From: WTFV01 sp965200895
GTDB taxonomy: Bacteria; Acidobacteriota; Vicinamibacteria; Vicinamibacterales; UBA8438
DNA length: 64,000 bases
Direction: 5' to 3'
NCBI GenBank assembly: GCA_965200895.1
Contig: CBDAVM010000002.1
Span: 682,001 to 746,000, forward strand
Shown here: positions 25,538 to 35,069 of the stretch, one piece after another
Position numbering within the stretch: position 1 is the first letter of the stretch
Layout: the number at the start of each line of letters is the position of its first letter
Notes under the pieces: model-generated
The model's database searches: none
Seen by the model: only the letters and a program-made list of their open reading frames with translations
What the model was told of the DNA's origin: nothing
Position numbers and translations under genes: made by a program

Positions 25538-27838
25538 GTGTCGAGCATCATCAGTCGCTACATCGTCAGGGAGGTCGTCCTCCCCTTCTGCCTGGCGTTG
25601 CTGCTCTTCACCTTCCTCATGCTCCTGCCGCCGATCATGAACCAGGGAGAAGAGCTGATCCGGATCGGAGTGGACGGGCGACAGGTCGCCGAGATGCTGC
25701 TGTTGCTGATCCCGCAGTCGCTCTCCGTCACGATCCCGATGGCCCTGCTGGTCGGCGTCCTGATGGGGCTCGGGCGGATGTCGGGCGACCGCGAGACGGT
25801 GGCGATGCAGGCCTGCGGCATCAGTCTGTTCCGGATCCTGACTCCCCTGCTGGTCGTGGCGGTGGCGGCGGCGGCGATCAACTGCCACCTCCTGCTCTCG
25901 GTAGTGCCGGACGCCAACCAGCGTTTCCGGGAACTGCTGATGCGCGTGCAGGCGAACCGCGCCGAGGGCGAGGTCAAGCCGCACGTGTTCTACGTCGGCG
26001 ACTTTCCCGACGTCGTGCTCTACGTCGAGCAGGTCTCCGCGGTCGGCAACGGCTGGTCGGACGTGTTTCTCGCGGACGTCCAGCGACCCGAGCAGCCCGA
26101 CATCTACGTCGCCAGGCACGGCCGGGTCACCGTTGATCGGGAACGACAGCAGGTGGCAATCGTGCTCGAGGACGGCGAGCGCCATCGGGTGGATCCGGTC
26201 CACGGGCGCGACTACGAGGTGCACGCGTTCGAGGAGTTGCGGATCCAGCTCGATACCGAGGAGCTCTTCCCTGCCGACGGACCGGACCGCGGCCTGCGCG
26301 AGATGACGATCCCGGAGCTCAACGAGGAGGCCGCCGCCATGCGTCAGGCCGGCGTCTCGCCCCACGCGCCGATCATGGAGGCGCACAAGAAGTTCTCCAT
26401 TCCCGTCGCATGCCTCGTCTTCGTGCTGTTGGGGGTGGGATTCGGCGTGAGCAACCGGACGGATGGTCGCGCGGCGAGCTTCGCACTCGGCATCGGCGTC
26501 ATATTCGCCTACTACGTGCTGATGTACCAGGCCGAGGCGCTTGCCAAGGGACAGCAGGTGCCCGCCCACGCAGCCATGTGGCTGCCGAACATCCTCCTGG
26601 GCTTCGCCGGTGTCGCGCTGCTGCTGCGACGTGCGCGGTCGGTGTCGCCGGACTGGTCGCTGCCATGGCTTCGACGGCGGCGCCGGCCGGACTCCCCCAC
26701 CCGGCAGCCTGCTGGTCGCGTGCCCTTCGTCACGATCGCAGCCGGCTCGCCGTCAGGTGTCGGCATCCTCGACTGGTACGTGGCGAAGACGTACCTGCAC
26801 TGGATGGGGCTGGCGTTCGTCGGCCTGCTGGGGATCTTCTACATCACGACGTTCATCGACCTGTCGGACAAGCTGTTCAAGGAACAGGCCACGGGTGCGA
26901 TGCTGTTGCGGTATTTCTGGTATGCAACGCCGGAGTTCATCTACTACGTCCTGCCGATCTCGGGCCTCGTGGCCACGTTGGTCACCATCGGCCTGCTCAC
27001 GCGGACGAGCGAGCTCACCGTGATGAAGGCGTGCGGGATCAGCCTGTACCGGGCGGCGGCTCCGATCCTCTGCCTGAGCGTCGTCTGGAGCGGAGGCCTG
27101 TTCGCACTCGGCGAGACCGTTCTCGCGCATGCGAATCGAACCGCGGAGATGTTGAACCGCGAGATTCGAACGGGCCGGACGCAGACGATTGATCTGCTGA
27201 ACCGCCAGTGGCTCTACAACGACGGCGTGATCTATCACTACCGCTACTTCGACGCGGCTCGGTCGGCAATCGACGGCCTGTCGGTCTACCGGTTCGACAC
27301 CGGCCTCAGGTCGCTGGCGCATCGTACGTACGCGGCGTACGCGGCGTACGAAAACGAGTGGGAGGGCCACGACGTCTGGTCGCGCGACTTCTCGACGCCC
27401 GAAAAGACATTTTCCTCCTATCGCAATGACGCGAAACGGGCGCTGCCGGCCGTCCCATCGCCGGCCGTTTTCGCGGCCGAGCGAACCGACGCGGAGCTAA
27501 TGAACTTCCGCGAGCTCGAGGGGTACATCGTGGACCTGCGCGGGCGGGGCTTCGACGTCGCCGACCTCGTGGTCGATCTCCATCGCAAGGCGTCGTTTCC
27601 CTTCGTCACCGTCATCCTCACCCTCATCGCCGTCCCGTTCGCCGTGATCACCGGTGCGCGAGGGGCGCTGTACGGCGTCGGCGTCGGCATCGTGCTGGCG
27701 TTCGCCTACTGGTCCGTGCTGAGCGTCTTCGGGGCGCTGGGCAGCGCCGGCGTGCTCCTGCCGGCAGCCGCCGCGTGGGCGCCGAACCTGTTCTTCGGCG
27801 CCTCGGCCGGGTACTTCCTGCTGACGGTTCGCACGTAG
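25538..27838 (+). CDS. Fused LptF-LptG LPS export permease
   Basis: A 766-residue inner-membrane protein holding two complete YjgP/YjgQ permeases in tandem. The first half (about 1-365) starts SSIISRYIVREVVLPF and has six helices around a periplasmic jellyroll. The second (about 405-766) starts ILDWYVAKTYLHWMGLAF. Each has the repeated motif MKACGISLYR or MQACGISLFR. A cytoplasmic basic linker (about 365-400) joins them. In most bacteria LptF and LptG are separate and heterodimerise with LptB2. GTG 25538 follows a strong GGGAGGGG sequence. The LptB partner is encoded 13 kb upstream. Confidence 0.92.
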   Translation: MSSIISRYIVREVVLPFCLALLLFTFLMLLPPIMNQGEELIRIGVDGRQVAEMLLLLIPQSLSVTIPMALLVGVLMGLGRMSGDRETVAMQACGISLFRILTPLLVVAVAAAAINCHLLLSVVPDANQRFRELLMRVQANRAEGEVKPHVFYVGDFPDVVLYVEQVSAVGNGWSDVFLADVQRPEQPDIYVARHGRVTVDRERQQVAIVLEDGERHRVDPVHGRDYEVHAFEELRIQLDTEELFPADGPDRGLREMTIPELNEEAAAMRQAGVSPHAPIMEAHKKFSIPVACLVFVLLGVGFGVSNRTDGRAASFALGIGVIFAYYVLMYQAEALAKGQQVPAHAAMWLPNILLGFAGVALLLRRARSVSPDWSLPWLRRRRRPDSPTRQPAGRVPFVTIAAGSPSGVGILDWYVAKTYLHWMGLAFVGLLGIFYITTFIDLSDKLFKEQATGAMLLRYFWYATPEFIYYVLPISGLVATLVTIGLLTRTSELTVMKACGISLYRAAAPILCLSVVWSGGLFALGETVLAHANRTAEMLNREIRTGRTQTIDLLNRQWLYNDGVIYHYRYFDAARSAIDGLSVYRFDTGLRSLAHRTYAAYAAYENEWEGHDVWSRDFSTPEKTFSSYRNDAKRALPAVPSPAVFAAERTDAELMNFRELEGYIVDLRGRGFDVADLVVDLHRKASFPFVTVILTLIAVPFAVITGARGALYGVGVGIVLAFAYWSVLSVFGALGSAGVLLPAAAAWAPNLFFGASAGYFLLTVRT

Positions 27839-27850
27839 CGCGGGAACGCC

Positions 27851-27864
27851 CTGAGTGCACTCAG
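27851..27864. terminator. Palindrome between convergent lptFG and PHP gene
   Basis: The perfect 14-bp palindrome CTGAGTGCACTCAG sits in the 22-nt gap between convergent genes and includes the stop codon of the PHP gene. A bidirectional terminator is plausible, although there is no T-tract. Confidence 0.45.
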
Positions 27865-29576
27865 CGGCTGTCCCGTGGTTCGACCAGGATGTCTCCGATC
27901 GTGAGCACGCCGCTCGCACCGGGCGCCGTGTTGACGGTATCGACGACGAGGAGCAGTCCATCCACCGCCGCAGGATCGGGCAGGGCCGGCACGTCGGACC
28001 ACGCGGGCGCGAACTCTCCGAGCGGCGCACGAACGACCCGGCGTTCCGGGCTGGCGTAGAACGAACGGCGCCAGCGCGGCGACAGACGGCCGTCGCGCTG
28101 CTGCCGGATCTGCAGCGAGACCCGCATGGGCCGTGAGGCTTCGACGTCGAGCAGCAGCGCCCCGACGTCGGCGAGCGAGCCCGGGCGAAGCGCCCGCGCC
28201 GCAGCGGCGTAGGTGTCGCCGCTGTTCCCGAGGGTGAAGGCGATTCGGAAACCGTTGCCGACTTCCGTCACAGTGGCCGCGGCGTCGATGCTGCGTTCGA
28301 CCTGCCAGGACTCTCCGCGAGCGGGAAGCGACCTGCCGGCAGCCTCCGGTACGGCGCGCGCCTCGGCCACGGCGCCGACGTAGATGGGATTGCTGACGAT
28401 CCAGGGTACGGTCGGCCGGCCGCGGGCCTCCGGCAGAATGACCTCCACGCGATAGGCTGCCGGCACGGCGCCTGGCGAGACCGGATACCGGAGCCCGGAT
28501 CCCGTTCCCTGCGCCACGGTACGGCCGTCGCGCAGGAGCCGGATGGCGGTGTCGGCCGGCGCCGCCAGTGCGACGTTCAGCGTCAGTCCCTCGCACGGGG
28601 ACGCACGCTCACCCATCCGCACGGTCCGGCCGTCGGCCGTGCGGCCCGTGTAGGTGAAGCGCACGGGACTCGCCAGTGCGTCGACGGCCGTATAGACGCG
28701 ACCCGCGCGCACCTGTTCGATGAGGTTCTCGGCGTCGTCGGTGGCGTCGCCGGTCAGCGGCCGATCGAGCTCCACCCGGATCGCGAACGTGCGGAAGGTG
28801 ACCTCGTAGCCGGGAAACCGCACCTCGATCGCCCCGCCGTATCCGTCGTCGTCGTCACCCAGCGCCACCCGCGCATGTGCATCCGTCGCCCCGAGCCCGA
28901 CGACCGGCCGCTCGGCGGCCAGCGTGTCCCACCGCTCCAGGGCGCTCTCGGGCCGCGCCAGCAGTGACGACAGGCTCTCCGGCGCCCGGAACCAGTAGCC
29001 GGTGGCAGCGCGCAACAGATCGATCAGGCCGTCATCCCGCCACTCGCTGTCCGCGTTGAGCCACTCGATGCCATCCACACGGAGCGACCAGTCCGACCAG
29101 GCCAACGCCGCCCGCGGCGAGGTGGGGTGGGCGATCACCCCGAATCCGCCCAGGCGGCGGACGTCCTCGACCACGCCGCGGGCATCGCCGCCCAGCGGAT
29201 ACGGCGCAGCAGGCAGTCCAAGGGCCACGTAGTGCCCGTCCGTGCTGATCTCGACGCCGTGGACGACGAGAACCTCCCGCGCATAGGACGGTGGGCGGGC
29301 AGTCGTCCCATCGCCGTGGTCGGTCAGGATCACGAAGTCGAGGTCGGCCGCCGCGGCGGCAGTCGCAATCTCGTCCACCGTGCCACTGCCGTCCGACCAG
29401 CGGCTGTGAACGTGGAACGCTCCGCGCAGGGTCGTGGAGGCAAACGACTCCGCCACCGGAAAGGAGTCGAGCTCGACGACCTGCGAAGCGTGCGGCAGGG
29501 CCCACACGATGAGGCCCCCCACGGCCAGAGCGCCGGCTGTCGAAATACGTGTGAAGCGCCCTGCGAGCCAGTGCAT
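27861..29576 (-). CDS. Secreted PHP-domain metal-dependent hydrolase (CehA/McbA-like)
   Basis: 571 residues. An N-terminal signal or anchor segment (about 10-30) is followed by a PHP phosphoesterase domain with HVHSRWSDGSGTVDEI, ILTDHGDGT, VVHGVEIST, GVIAHPTSP and GATDAHA, covering the usual His/Asp/Glu metal ligands. Residues about 300-571 form beta-rich regions without a recognised catalytic motif. The nearest characterised relatives are CehA/McbA-type hydrolases, but the substrate is unknown. It follows metK on the same strand by 105 nt. Confidence 0.75.
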   Translation of the reverse strand: MHWLAGRFTRISTAGALAVGGLIVWALPHASQVVELDSFPVAESFASTTLRGAFHVHSRWSDGSGTVDEIATAAAAADLDFVILTDHGDGTTARPPSYAREVLVVHGVEISTDGHYVALGLPAAPYPLGGDARGVVEDVRRLGGFGVIAHPTSPRAALAWSDWSLRVDGIEWLNADSEWRDDGLIDLLRAATGYWFRAPESLSSLLARPESALERWDTLAAERPVVGLGATDAHARVALGDDDDGYGGAIEVRFPGYEVTFRTFAIRVELDRPLTGDATDDAENLIEQVRAGRVYTAVDALASPVRFTYTGRTADGRTVRMGERASPCEGLTLNVALAAPADTAIRLLRDGRTVAQGTGSGLRYPVSPGAVPAAYRVEVILPEARGRPTVPWIVSNPIYVGAVAEARAVPEAAGRSLPARGESWQVERSIDAAATVTEVGNGFRIAFTLGNSGDTYAAAARALRPGSLADVGALLLDVEASRPMRVSLQIRQQRDGRLSPRWRRSFYASPERRVVRAPLGEFAPAWSDVPALPDPAAVDGLLLVVDTVNTAPGASGVLTIGDILVEPRDSR

Positions 29577-29681
29577 GGCGGGCTCCTCCGAAGACGTGAC
29601 GCCCGCGCGAGACGCGCGGCCGCCGATGCGTTGTCCTTCGCGGTGGCCGGTGTCCGGCGTCGTCTGCGGCTGCGGCTGCGG

Positions 29682-30848
29682 CTACGGCGCAGACTCCTGG
29701 AGCCGGGCGGCAGCGCGCAACGCCGCCGCCTTGTCGGTCCTTTCCCACGTGAACTCCGGGTCCGTCCGCCCGAAGTGTCCGAAGGCCGCCGTACTGCGGT
29801 AGATCGGCCGCCGCAGCGCCAGCGTCTCGATGATGCCCTTCGGCGTCAGCGAGAAATGCTCGCGCACGAGTGCGCTCAGCCGCTCCTCTTCCATCCTTCC
29901 GGTGCCGAACGTGTCCACGAGGACCGAGACCGGATCGGCCACGCCGATGGCGTAGGCAAGCTGCACCTGCACGCGGTCGGCCAGCCCTGCCGCCACGCAG
30001 TTCTTCGCGATGTAGCGGGCCATGTAGGACGCGGACCGATCGACCTTCGTCGGATCCTTGCCGGAGAATGCGCCGCCGCCGTGCGGCGCCATCCCGCCGT
30101 AGGTGTCGACGATGATCTTGCGGCCGGTGACGCCGGCGTCCCCGTGCGGACCGCCGGTGACGAAACGCCCGGTCGGATTGACGTAGATCTTCGTGGCCTC
30201 GTCGCGCAGCGACTCCGGGACCGTGGTGTGAATCACCTCGCGGGTGATGTCGTCACGCAACTGCTCCGTCGAGACCTGATCGCTGTGCTGGCTCGACACG
30301 ACCACCGCATCTATGCGCCGCGGCCGGTCACCGTCGTACTCCACCGTGACCTGCGACTTGCCGTCCGGACGCAGGTAGCGCAGGCGTCCCTCGCGGCGGA
30401 CGCTCGACAACGCACGGACAAGGTGATGCGCCAGCATCAGCGGCAGGGGCATCAGCTCGGGAGTCTCGTTGCAGGCGTATCCGAACATCAGGCCCTGATC
30501 GCCGGCCCCGCCGGGATCGACTCCCATGGCGATGTCGGGCGACTGCCCGTGCAGCGACGAGAGCACCGCGCAGGTGTCCGCATCGAAGCCGAACTTCGCT
30601 CGGGTATAGCCCACATCCCGCACCGCCTGGCGGGCGACGTCCGCAAACTCGACCCGGGCGGTTGTGGTTATCTCGCCGGCCAGCACGATGAGCCCGGTGG
30701 TCAGCAACGTCTCGCAGGCGACGCGTCCGGTCGGATCGTCCGTCAGGACGGCGTCGAGAACGGCATCGGAGACCTGGTCGGCGATCTTGTCCGGATGGCC
30801 TTCGGTGACCGACTCGGAGGTGAAGAGGTAACGGCCTGTCCGGCGCAT
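29682..30848 (-). CDS. metK: S-adenosylmethionine synthase
   Basis: Makes SAM from methionine and ATP; 388 residues. It has the motifs TSESVTEGHPDKIADQVSDA, GAGDQGLMFGYACNETPELM and DTYGGMAPHGGGAFSGKDPTK. The ATG at 30848 is preceded by an AAGGGAG ribosome-binding site. The 150-nt leader up to xerD was read for SAM or SAH riboswitch signatures and none was convincing. Confidence 0.97.
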   Translation of the reverse strand: MRRTGRYLFTSESVTEGHPDKIADQVSDAVLDAVLTDDPTGRVACETLLTTGLIVLAGEITTTARVEFADVARQAVRDVGYTRAKFGFDADTCAVLSSLHGQSPDIAMGVDPGGAGDQGLMFGYACNETPELMPLPLMLAHHLVRALSSVRREGRLRYLRPDGKSQVTVEYDGDRPRRIDAVVVSSQHSDQVSTEQLRDDITREVIHTTVPESLRDEATKIYVNPTGRFVTGGPHGDAGVTGRKIIVDTYGGMAPHGGGAFSGKDPTKVDRSASYMARYIAKNCVAAGLADRVQVQLAYAIGVADPVSVLVDTFGTGRMEEERLSALVREHFSLTPKGIIETLALRRPIYRSTAAFGHFGRTDPEFTWERTDKAAALRAAARLQESAP

Positions 30849-31000
30849 GTGCGGTGTATCTCCCTTCGCGGCAATCGATGCGGCGTCAATCCGGTGGGGT
30901 GGCCCACGGCACGGGCCGCGGAACGGGTGTGCCGCGCAGGTGAGGTCCCGCGCGCCCACATCAACCGCATACCCTAACCAAGGAACGACCGCCCGGTCAA

Positions 31001-31927
31001 TCACGAGCGCGGGTGGCATTCATCGTAGATTGTCCTCAGCCGCGCCGCGAGAATGTGCGTGTAGATCTGGGTCGTGGACAGGTCGGCGTGACCGAGCAGG
31101 GTCTGTATGGATCGCAGATCCGCGCCGCGTTCGAGCAGATGCGTCGCGAACGAGTGCCGCAGGACGTGCGGACTCAGATCTCTCGACAGGCCGGCCTGCC
31201 GCGCGTACTGCTTGAGCTTCTTCCAGAAGCCCACGCGGGTGAGCCGCATCCCGCCTCGTGCGTTCACGAAGACCCGATCGGAGGCCCGCGGGCCGAGCAG
31301 CGCGGGTCGGGCGGATGCGAGGTAGCGGCGCAGCCACTCGACGGCCGCGCTGCCGATCGGGACCAGGCGTTCCCTGCCGCCCTTTCCCAGGCAGGTCAGG
31401 TAGCCGGCGTCGAGGTGCAGATCGCCAGGCTGCAGGGACACCAGCTCGGAGACCCGCAGACCCGTGGCGTAGAGCAGCTCGATCAGGGCCCGGTCGCGGA
31501 TGCCGATCGCGTTGCGGGTATCAGGCTGACTCATGAGGGCGTCGACCTCCTCGATGGAGAGGAACTTCGGGAGCGCGGGCCACGAGCGCGGCGCCCGCAG
31601 GTCGTCCGCCGGGTTCGACGCAATGCGGCCATCAAGCTGCAGGAACCTGTAGAACCCACGCACGCAGGCCACCGTGCGGGCGACGGATCGCGGTGCGAGA
31701 CCGGAGGCCATCAGGTCACGCACGAAGGTCTCGAGGTCGCGGCGGTCGAGCCGGTCGAGGTCGGTTCCGCGCGACTCGGCGAATCCCGCCAGCAATACCA
31801 GATCGCGGGCATAGCTGGTCACGGTATTGACGGCCAGGCGCCGCCCGGCCTTCAGATCATGCAGATAGGCGTCGGCAAGCTGTTCGCTCACGCCCGTTGT
31901 ATCGGCCGGGCGGTCGGCCTCCGTCAT
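31001..31927 (-). CDS. xerD: Tyrosine recombinase XerD
   Basis: A chromosome-dimer-resolution recombinase, 308 residues (typical 298). The N-terminal SAM-like DNA-binding domain covers about 15-110. The catalytic domain has Arg in ATGLRVSELVSL, HVLRHSFATHLLERGADLRSIQ with the HxxR pair, LGHADLSTTQ and the nucleophile in IYTH. The ATG at 31927 was chosen over an upstream one because the family begins shortly before the SAM-like domain. It is divergent from the DUF3347 gene. Confidence 0.9.
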   Translation of the reverse strand: MTEADRPADTTGVSEQLADAYLHDLKAGRRLAVNTVTSYARDLVLLAGFAESRGTDLDRLDRRDLETFVRDLMASGLAPRSVARTVACVRGFYRFLQLDGRIASNPADDLRAPRSWPALPKFLSIEEVDALMSQPDTRNAIGIRDRALIELLYATGLRVSELVSLQPGDLHLDAGYLTCLGKGGRERLVPIGSAAVEWLRRYLASARPALLGPRASDRVFVNARGGMRLTRVGFWKKLKQYARQAGLSRDLSPHVLRHSFATHLLERGADLRSIQTLLGHADLSTTQIYTHILAARLRTIYDECHPRS

Positions 31928-32023
31928 GCAGGAGACGGCAGGGAGGGATCCAGGGTGCGGTCGCGCCGGCATCCGCTTCGGCGCGCTAGTGTCGTGCACC
32001 CGCCCGCAGAGCGCCGCTTGGCT

Positions 32024-32029
32024 TATAAT
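32024..32029 (+). promoter_or_regulatory. Candidate -10 element upstream of the DUF3347 gene
   Basis: A perfect TATAAT lies about 70 nt before the ATG at 32098, in the xerD divergent spacer. No clear -35 is present. Confidence 0.3.
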
Positions 32030-32097
32030 GTCTGCTCGCACAGTGCTTGCAAACAGCGATGGCTTCGGCAGCTCGCCGCACATCGAGGATTGATTCC

Positions 32098-33327
32098 ATG
32101 TCTCAAGTGAAGCACCTTGCCGTTATCGCCGGCATACTGGGCGCCGCGCTGATCTTCCCCGCCAGTCACCGTGCGGCGTACGCGTCGACCGCCGCCGCTC
32201 AGGCCGACTTCGCCGCGCAGGTCGGCGAATACGTCCGTGCCCAGGAAGCGTTGGCGGCGGACGACTTCGACGGGGCGCAGAGCGCGCTGGCCAATCTGAT
32301 CGCGATCGCGGACAGCGTCATCCGTCCGCTGGCCGAGGCTGCGGCCGGTGCGGAGGACATCGCCTCCATGCGCAGCGCGTTCAAGCCGCTGTCCGAGTTC
32401 CTCGCGGGCATGGATCTGCCCGCCGGCTTCGCGCGGGCGTACTGCCCGATGTACGACGGCGGATCGAACTGGGTGCAGATCGACGGCCCGGTCCGCAACC
32501 CCTACTACGGCTCCATGATGCTGACCTGCGGCGTCGTCGACGCGGCGCCCGGCGCGCACATGGATCACAGCCCGCGGCACGGCGGCCGGGTGTTCATGGC
32601 GCCCGACAGCTTCCACCATATCGAGGGCACGTATCCGGAGGCCGGCGTCTTCCGGCTCTACGCCACCGACAACTACCGTGAGCCGGTGGACGTGACCCTG
32701 TGGATGGGGCGCGTCGTGCTGGAGGAGGACTATGATGCGGCGACCGACGAGTTCATCGAGGTCGCCTCGGCGGCCTTCCTGCCCTCCCCCGACGGGGCGT
32801 ATCTGGAGGCCGAGGTCGGCGACGTCGCGCTGCCGGCCGACTTCATCGCCAAGATCCAGATGGCGGAAGACTTCCCGGAAGAACGGTTCGACTTCATCTT
32901 TGCGGAGTTCACGTCCGCGGCGCCGGCCGTCAGTGTCGCCACGGTCCCGGACATTCCGGTGACACTGCCGCTCGCCGAGCGGATCCGCCCGCGGATTCCC
33001 GAGCGAACCCTGGACATCGTCAGCGGCATCAGCGCCCGCAACGAGGAGATCGAACGCCTGGTGGCGGAGGGCCGCTTCACGGAGATCTTCATCCCCGCCC
33101 TGCAGTCGAAGGAACTCGCCCTGGCGCTCGATCAGCGCGCCGAGGCGCTGCCGCCGGCCGGCCGGAACGCCGTGCGCATCGCGGTGCGCAGCCTGGTGCG
33201 ATCGGCGTGGCTCCTCGACTGGTACGGCGACCTTGGCAACAAGCAGCAGGTGAGCGAAGCGCACGACATCTTCAGCGAGGCCGTGCAGGGGATCAATCAG
33301 GTCTACGCGGGCGTGGCGGCGCGGTAG
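32098..33327 (+). CDS. DUF3347-type secreted metal-binding protein
   Basis: A 409-residue exported protein with a signal peptide (about 1-32). Residues 35-145 match DUF3347, including the end motif AYCPMYDGGSNWVQ and RNPYYGSMMLTCG (Cys116, Cys144). Right after comes MDHSPRHGG (155-163) and FHHIEG, a His/Met-rich stretch typical of copper- or heavy-metal-handling periplasmic proteins. The C-terminal 200 residues are helical and unassigned. Metal binding is inferred from the motifs. It precedes the heme/PHM-like gene by 40 nt, on the same strand. Confidence 0.65.
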   Translation: MSQVKHLAVIAGILGAALIFPASHRAAYASTAAAQADFAAQVGEYVRAQEALAADDFDGAQSALANLIAIADSVIRPLAEAAAGAEDIASMRSAFKPLSEFLAGMDLPAGFARAYCPMYDGGSNWVQIDGPVRNPYYGSMMLTCGVVDAAPGAHMDHSPRHGGRVFMAPDSFHHIEGTYPEAGVFRLYATDNYREPVDVTLWMGRVVLEEDYDAATDEFIEVASAAFLPSPDGAYLEAEVGDVALPADFIAKIQMAEDFPEERFDFIFAEFTSAAPAVSVATVPDIPVTLPLAERIRPRIPERTLDIVSGISARNEEIERLVAEGRFTEIFIPALQSKELALALDQRAEALPPAGRNAVRIAVRSLVRSAWLLDWYGDLGNKQQVSEAHDIFSEAVQGINQVYAGVAAR

Positions 33328-33367
33328 GGCGGGGGCGGACGGCGGGAGGCGCCAGGGAGAGGGAGCG

Positions 33368-34639
33368 ATGACAATGCGATACGGTCGCTGGTGTCTGGGC
33401 GCTGCGGTGGCGCTCGTCGTGGTCGGCGGTCAGACCGAGGAGACGGAGACGCACACGCCGATCGCCTCGCGCTGGAACTACAACGAGCACCTGTTCCCGA
33501 TCTTCCGCGACAACTGCGGGTCGTGCCACCGTGACGGGGGCATCGCCCCGATGTCGCTCGTTTCGTACCAGAGCGCCTACCCCTGGGCGCAGTCGATCCG
33601 CGAGGAGGTCCTCGGCCTGCGGATGCCTCCGTGGAAGGCGGAGGACGGCTTCGGCGACTTTCGCAACGGGCACGCCCTGCCGGCGCACCAGATGGACATG
33701 ATCCTGGAGTGGTCCAGCGGCGGCTACCCGCAGGGCCCCCGCTCGCTGCGTCCCGATCCGCCGGGGCCGCCTGCGGAGTGGCCACTGGGCGCTCCCGACC
33801 TGGAACTCGACATGCCGGAGCCCTTTACCGTGGACGCGGGTACGAACGAACTGGTCCGCTACTTCGTGCTGACCGCGGGAAACACCGCGGACCGCTTCGT
33901 GACCGGCGCCGACGTGATGCCGGGCGCCGCCGCGGTGGTCCGTGACGTGGCCCTCTACATCGACGCCACCGGGACCGCCCGGGCACTCGATGCCGAGGAC
34001 GCCGGACCGGGGTTCGCGGAGGTGGCAGGGCGCGATTTCCCCACCGCCGCGCCGCTCGCGCTGTGGTCTCCGGGACGGCCGAGCGTGCTGCAGGACGCAG
34101 CAGTCCGGCATCTGCCGGCCGGCGCCGACATCGTCGCGCGCGTGCACTACAAGAAGACCTGGATCACGGAGTACGAGGAGTTCGTCGACCAGAGCCGCAT
34201 CGGGCTCTACCTGAGCGACGACAGCGCCAGGACCGTGGAGTCGATGCTCGTGTCGTCGCCGGAGCCCGCGGACGGACTGACCCTGGCCTTCAGCCAGCAC
34301 GTGGCTGAGGACCTGAGCGCGCTCGCCATCCTGCCGGAGGTCGCCGTCGAAGCCCGCAACGTGCAGGTAGTGGCGGTGACCCCGGGCGGAGCCCGCGTGC
34401 CGCTGCTCTTCCTGCGCGAGCCGGACACCGCCTGGCCTACCCGCTACTGGTTCGACGCCCCGATCGACCTGCCTGCCGGCTCGACCATCGAAGTCAACGC
34501 GAGCCTGCATCCGGGGGCGGGCCACACGCCGGGCCTTTCCCTGTTCGGCGCAGACCCGTCAGCGGCGATCCGGCTGGTGGTGGACTACGCGACCGACCGC
34601 GAGCCTGTGAAGTGGTCCCGGTCGAAGTCCTCCAGGTAG
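33368..34639 (+). CDS. Cytochrome c-like protein with PHM/DBH-type copper monooxygenase fold
   Basis: 423 residues. A short N-terminal signal precedes one heme c motif, CGSCH (Cys50, Cys53, His54), in a cytochrome-like region that continues through LRMPPWKAE. Residues about 135-423 resemble the tandem beta-jellyroll of copper type II ascorbate-dependent monooxygenase relatives, including VHYKKTWITEYEEFVDQSRIG. Whether the copper sites are complete cannot be judged. The reading frame ends in a basic, serine-rich tail that reads into a different sequence type, so the natural C-terminus may have been altered. The ATG follows a strong GAGGGAG site. Confidence 0.65.
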   Translation: MTMRYGRWCLGAAVALVVVGGQTEETETHTPIASRWNYNEHLFPIFRDNCGSCHRDGGIAPMSLVSYQSAYPWAQSIREEVLGLRMPPWKAEDGFGDFRNGHALPAHQMDMILEWSSGGYPQGPRSLRPDPPGPPAEWPLGAPDLELDMPEPFTVDAGTNELVRYFVLTAGNTADRFVTGADVMPGAAAVVRDVALYIDATGTARALDAEDAGPGFAEVAGRDFPTAAPLALWSPGRPSVLQDAAVRHLPAGADIVARVHYKKTWITEYEEFVDQSRIGLYLSDDSARTVESMLVSSPEPADGLTLAFSQHVAEDLSALAILPEVAVEARNVQVVAVTPGGARVPLLFLREPDTAWPTRYWFDAPIDLPAGSTIEVNASLHPGAGHTPGLSLFGADPSAAIRLVVDYATDREPVKWSRSKSSR

Positions 34640-35069
34640 CGCTCGACTGACTGCCTGACGATTTCTGGGAGCAGCTCGTGCCCGTTCCCGACGCGAGCGA
34701 TGCCCAGCGCCTCGACGAGCGACAGGGCTTCCTTGACCTTGGATGGGGCACTTCCTGAGAGGCGGCACAATACCGCCGACTCGCAGTCGATCGCCGACGA
34801 CCTCGCTCCCGCCGCCTCGTTGAACCGACAGCCCGTCACACCACGAACACCAGGAAGAGCCGCACCGCCTCAGCGAGGTCGACCACCCACCCACACTGAC
34901 GTTGTTTCGCTCTTGGACAACTGGTTAAGGGTGTTCCAGCGCCTTGGGGAGGCATGAACGAGCCCTTGACCTGCCCGAGCGACCGGGCCCCCTGAACTTT
35001 GACGACCTTCACGTCGCCGTACCATCACCCGAACCACGACCATCACCCGAACCACGAAAAACGGACGCG
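34640..35069. other. 430-nt gap with no confident gene
   Basis: The base composition is less biased than the neighbours. A minus-strand open frame of 84 codons (34585-34839) overlaps the end of the cytochrome-like gene and has a helical, protein-like composition (ESAVLCRLSG, VKEALSLVEALGIARV), but matches no family I recognise. The 3' part holds two tandem copies of an 18-bp unit just before the fibronectin-III gene. No RNA gene was seen. Confidence 0.35.
35021..35056 (+). repeat. Two tandem 18-bp repeats
   Basis: ACCATCACCCGAACCACG occurs twice head to tail at 35021-35038 and 35039-35056, ending 13 nt before the ATG of the fibronectin-III gene. It may affect the translation start region or be a replication-slippage product. 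Confidence 0.9.

Noticed and set aside
30849..31000. Possible SAM or SAH riboswitch before metK
   Set aside because: The leader has GC-rich hairpin potential, but none of the conserved riboswitch core sequences could be matched by eye.
34585..34839. 84-codon minus-strand frame as a toxin-antitoxin or small regulatory gene
   Set aside because: It overlaps the end of the cytochrome-like gene, has no recognised motif and no clear ribosome-binding site.
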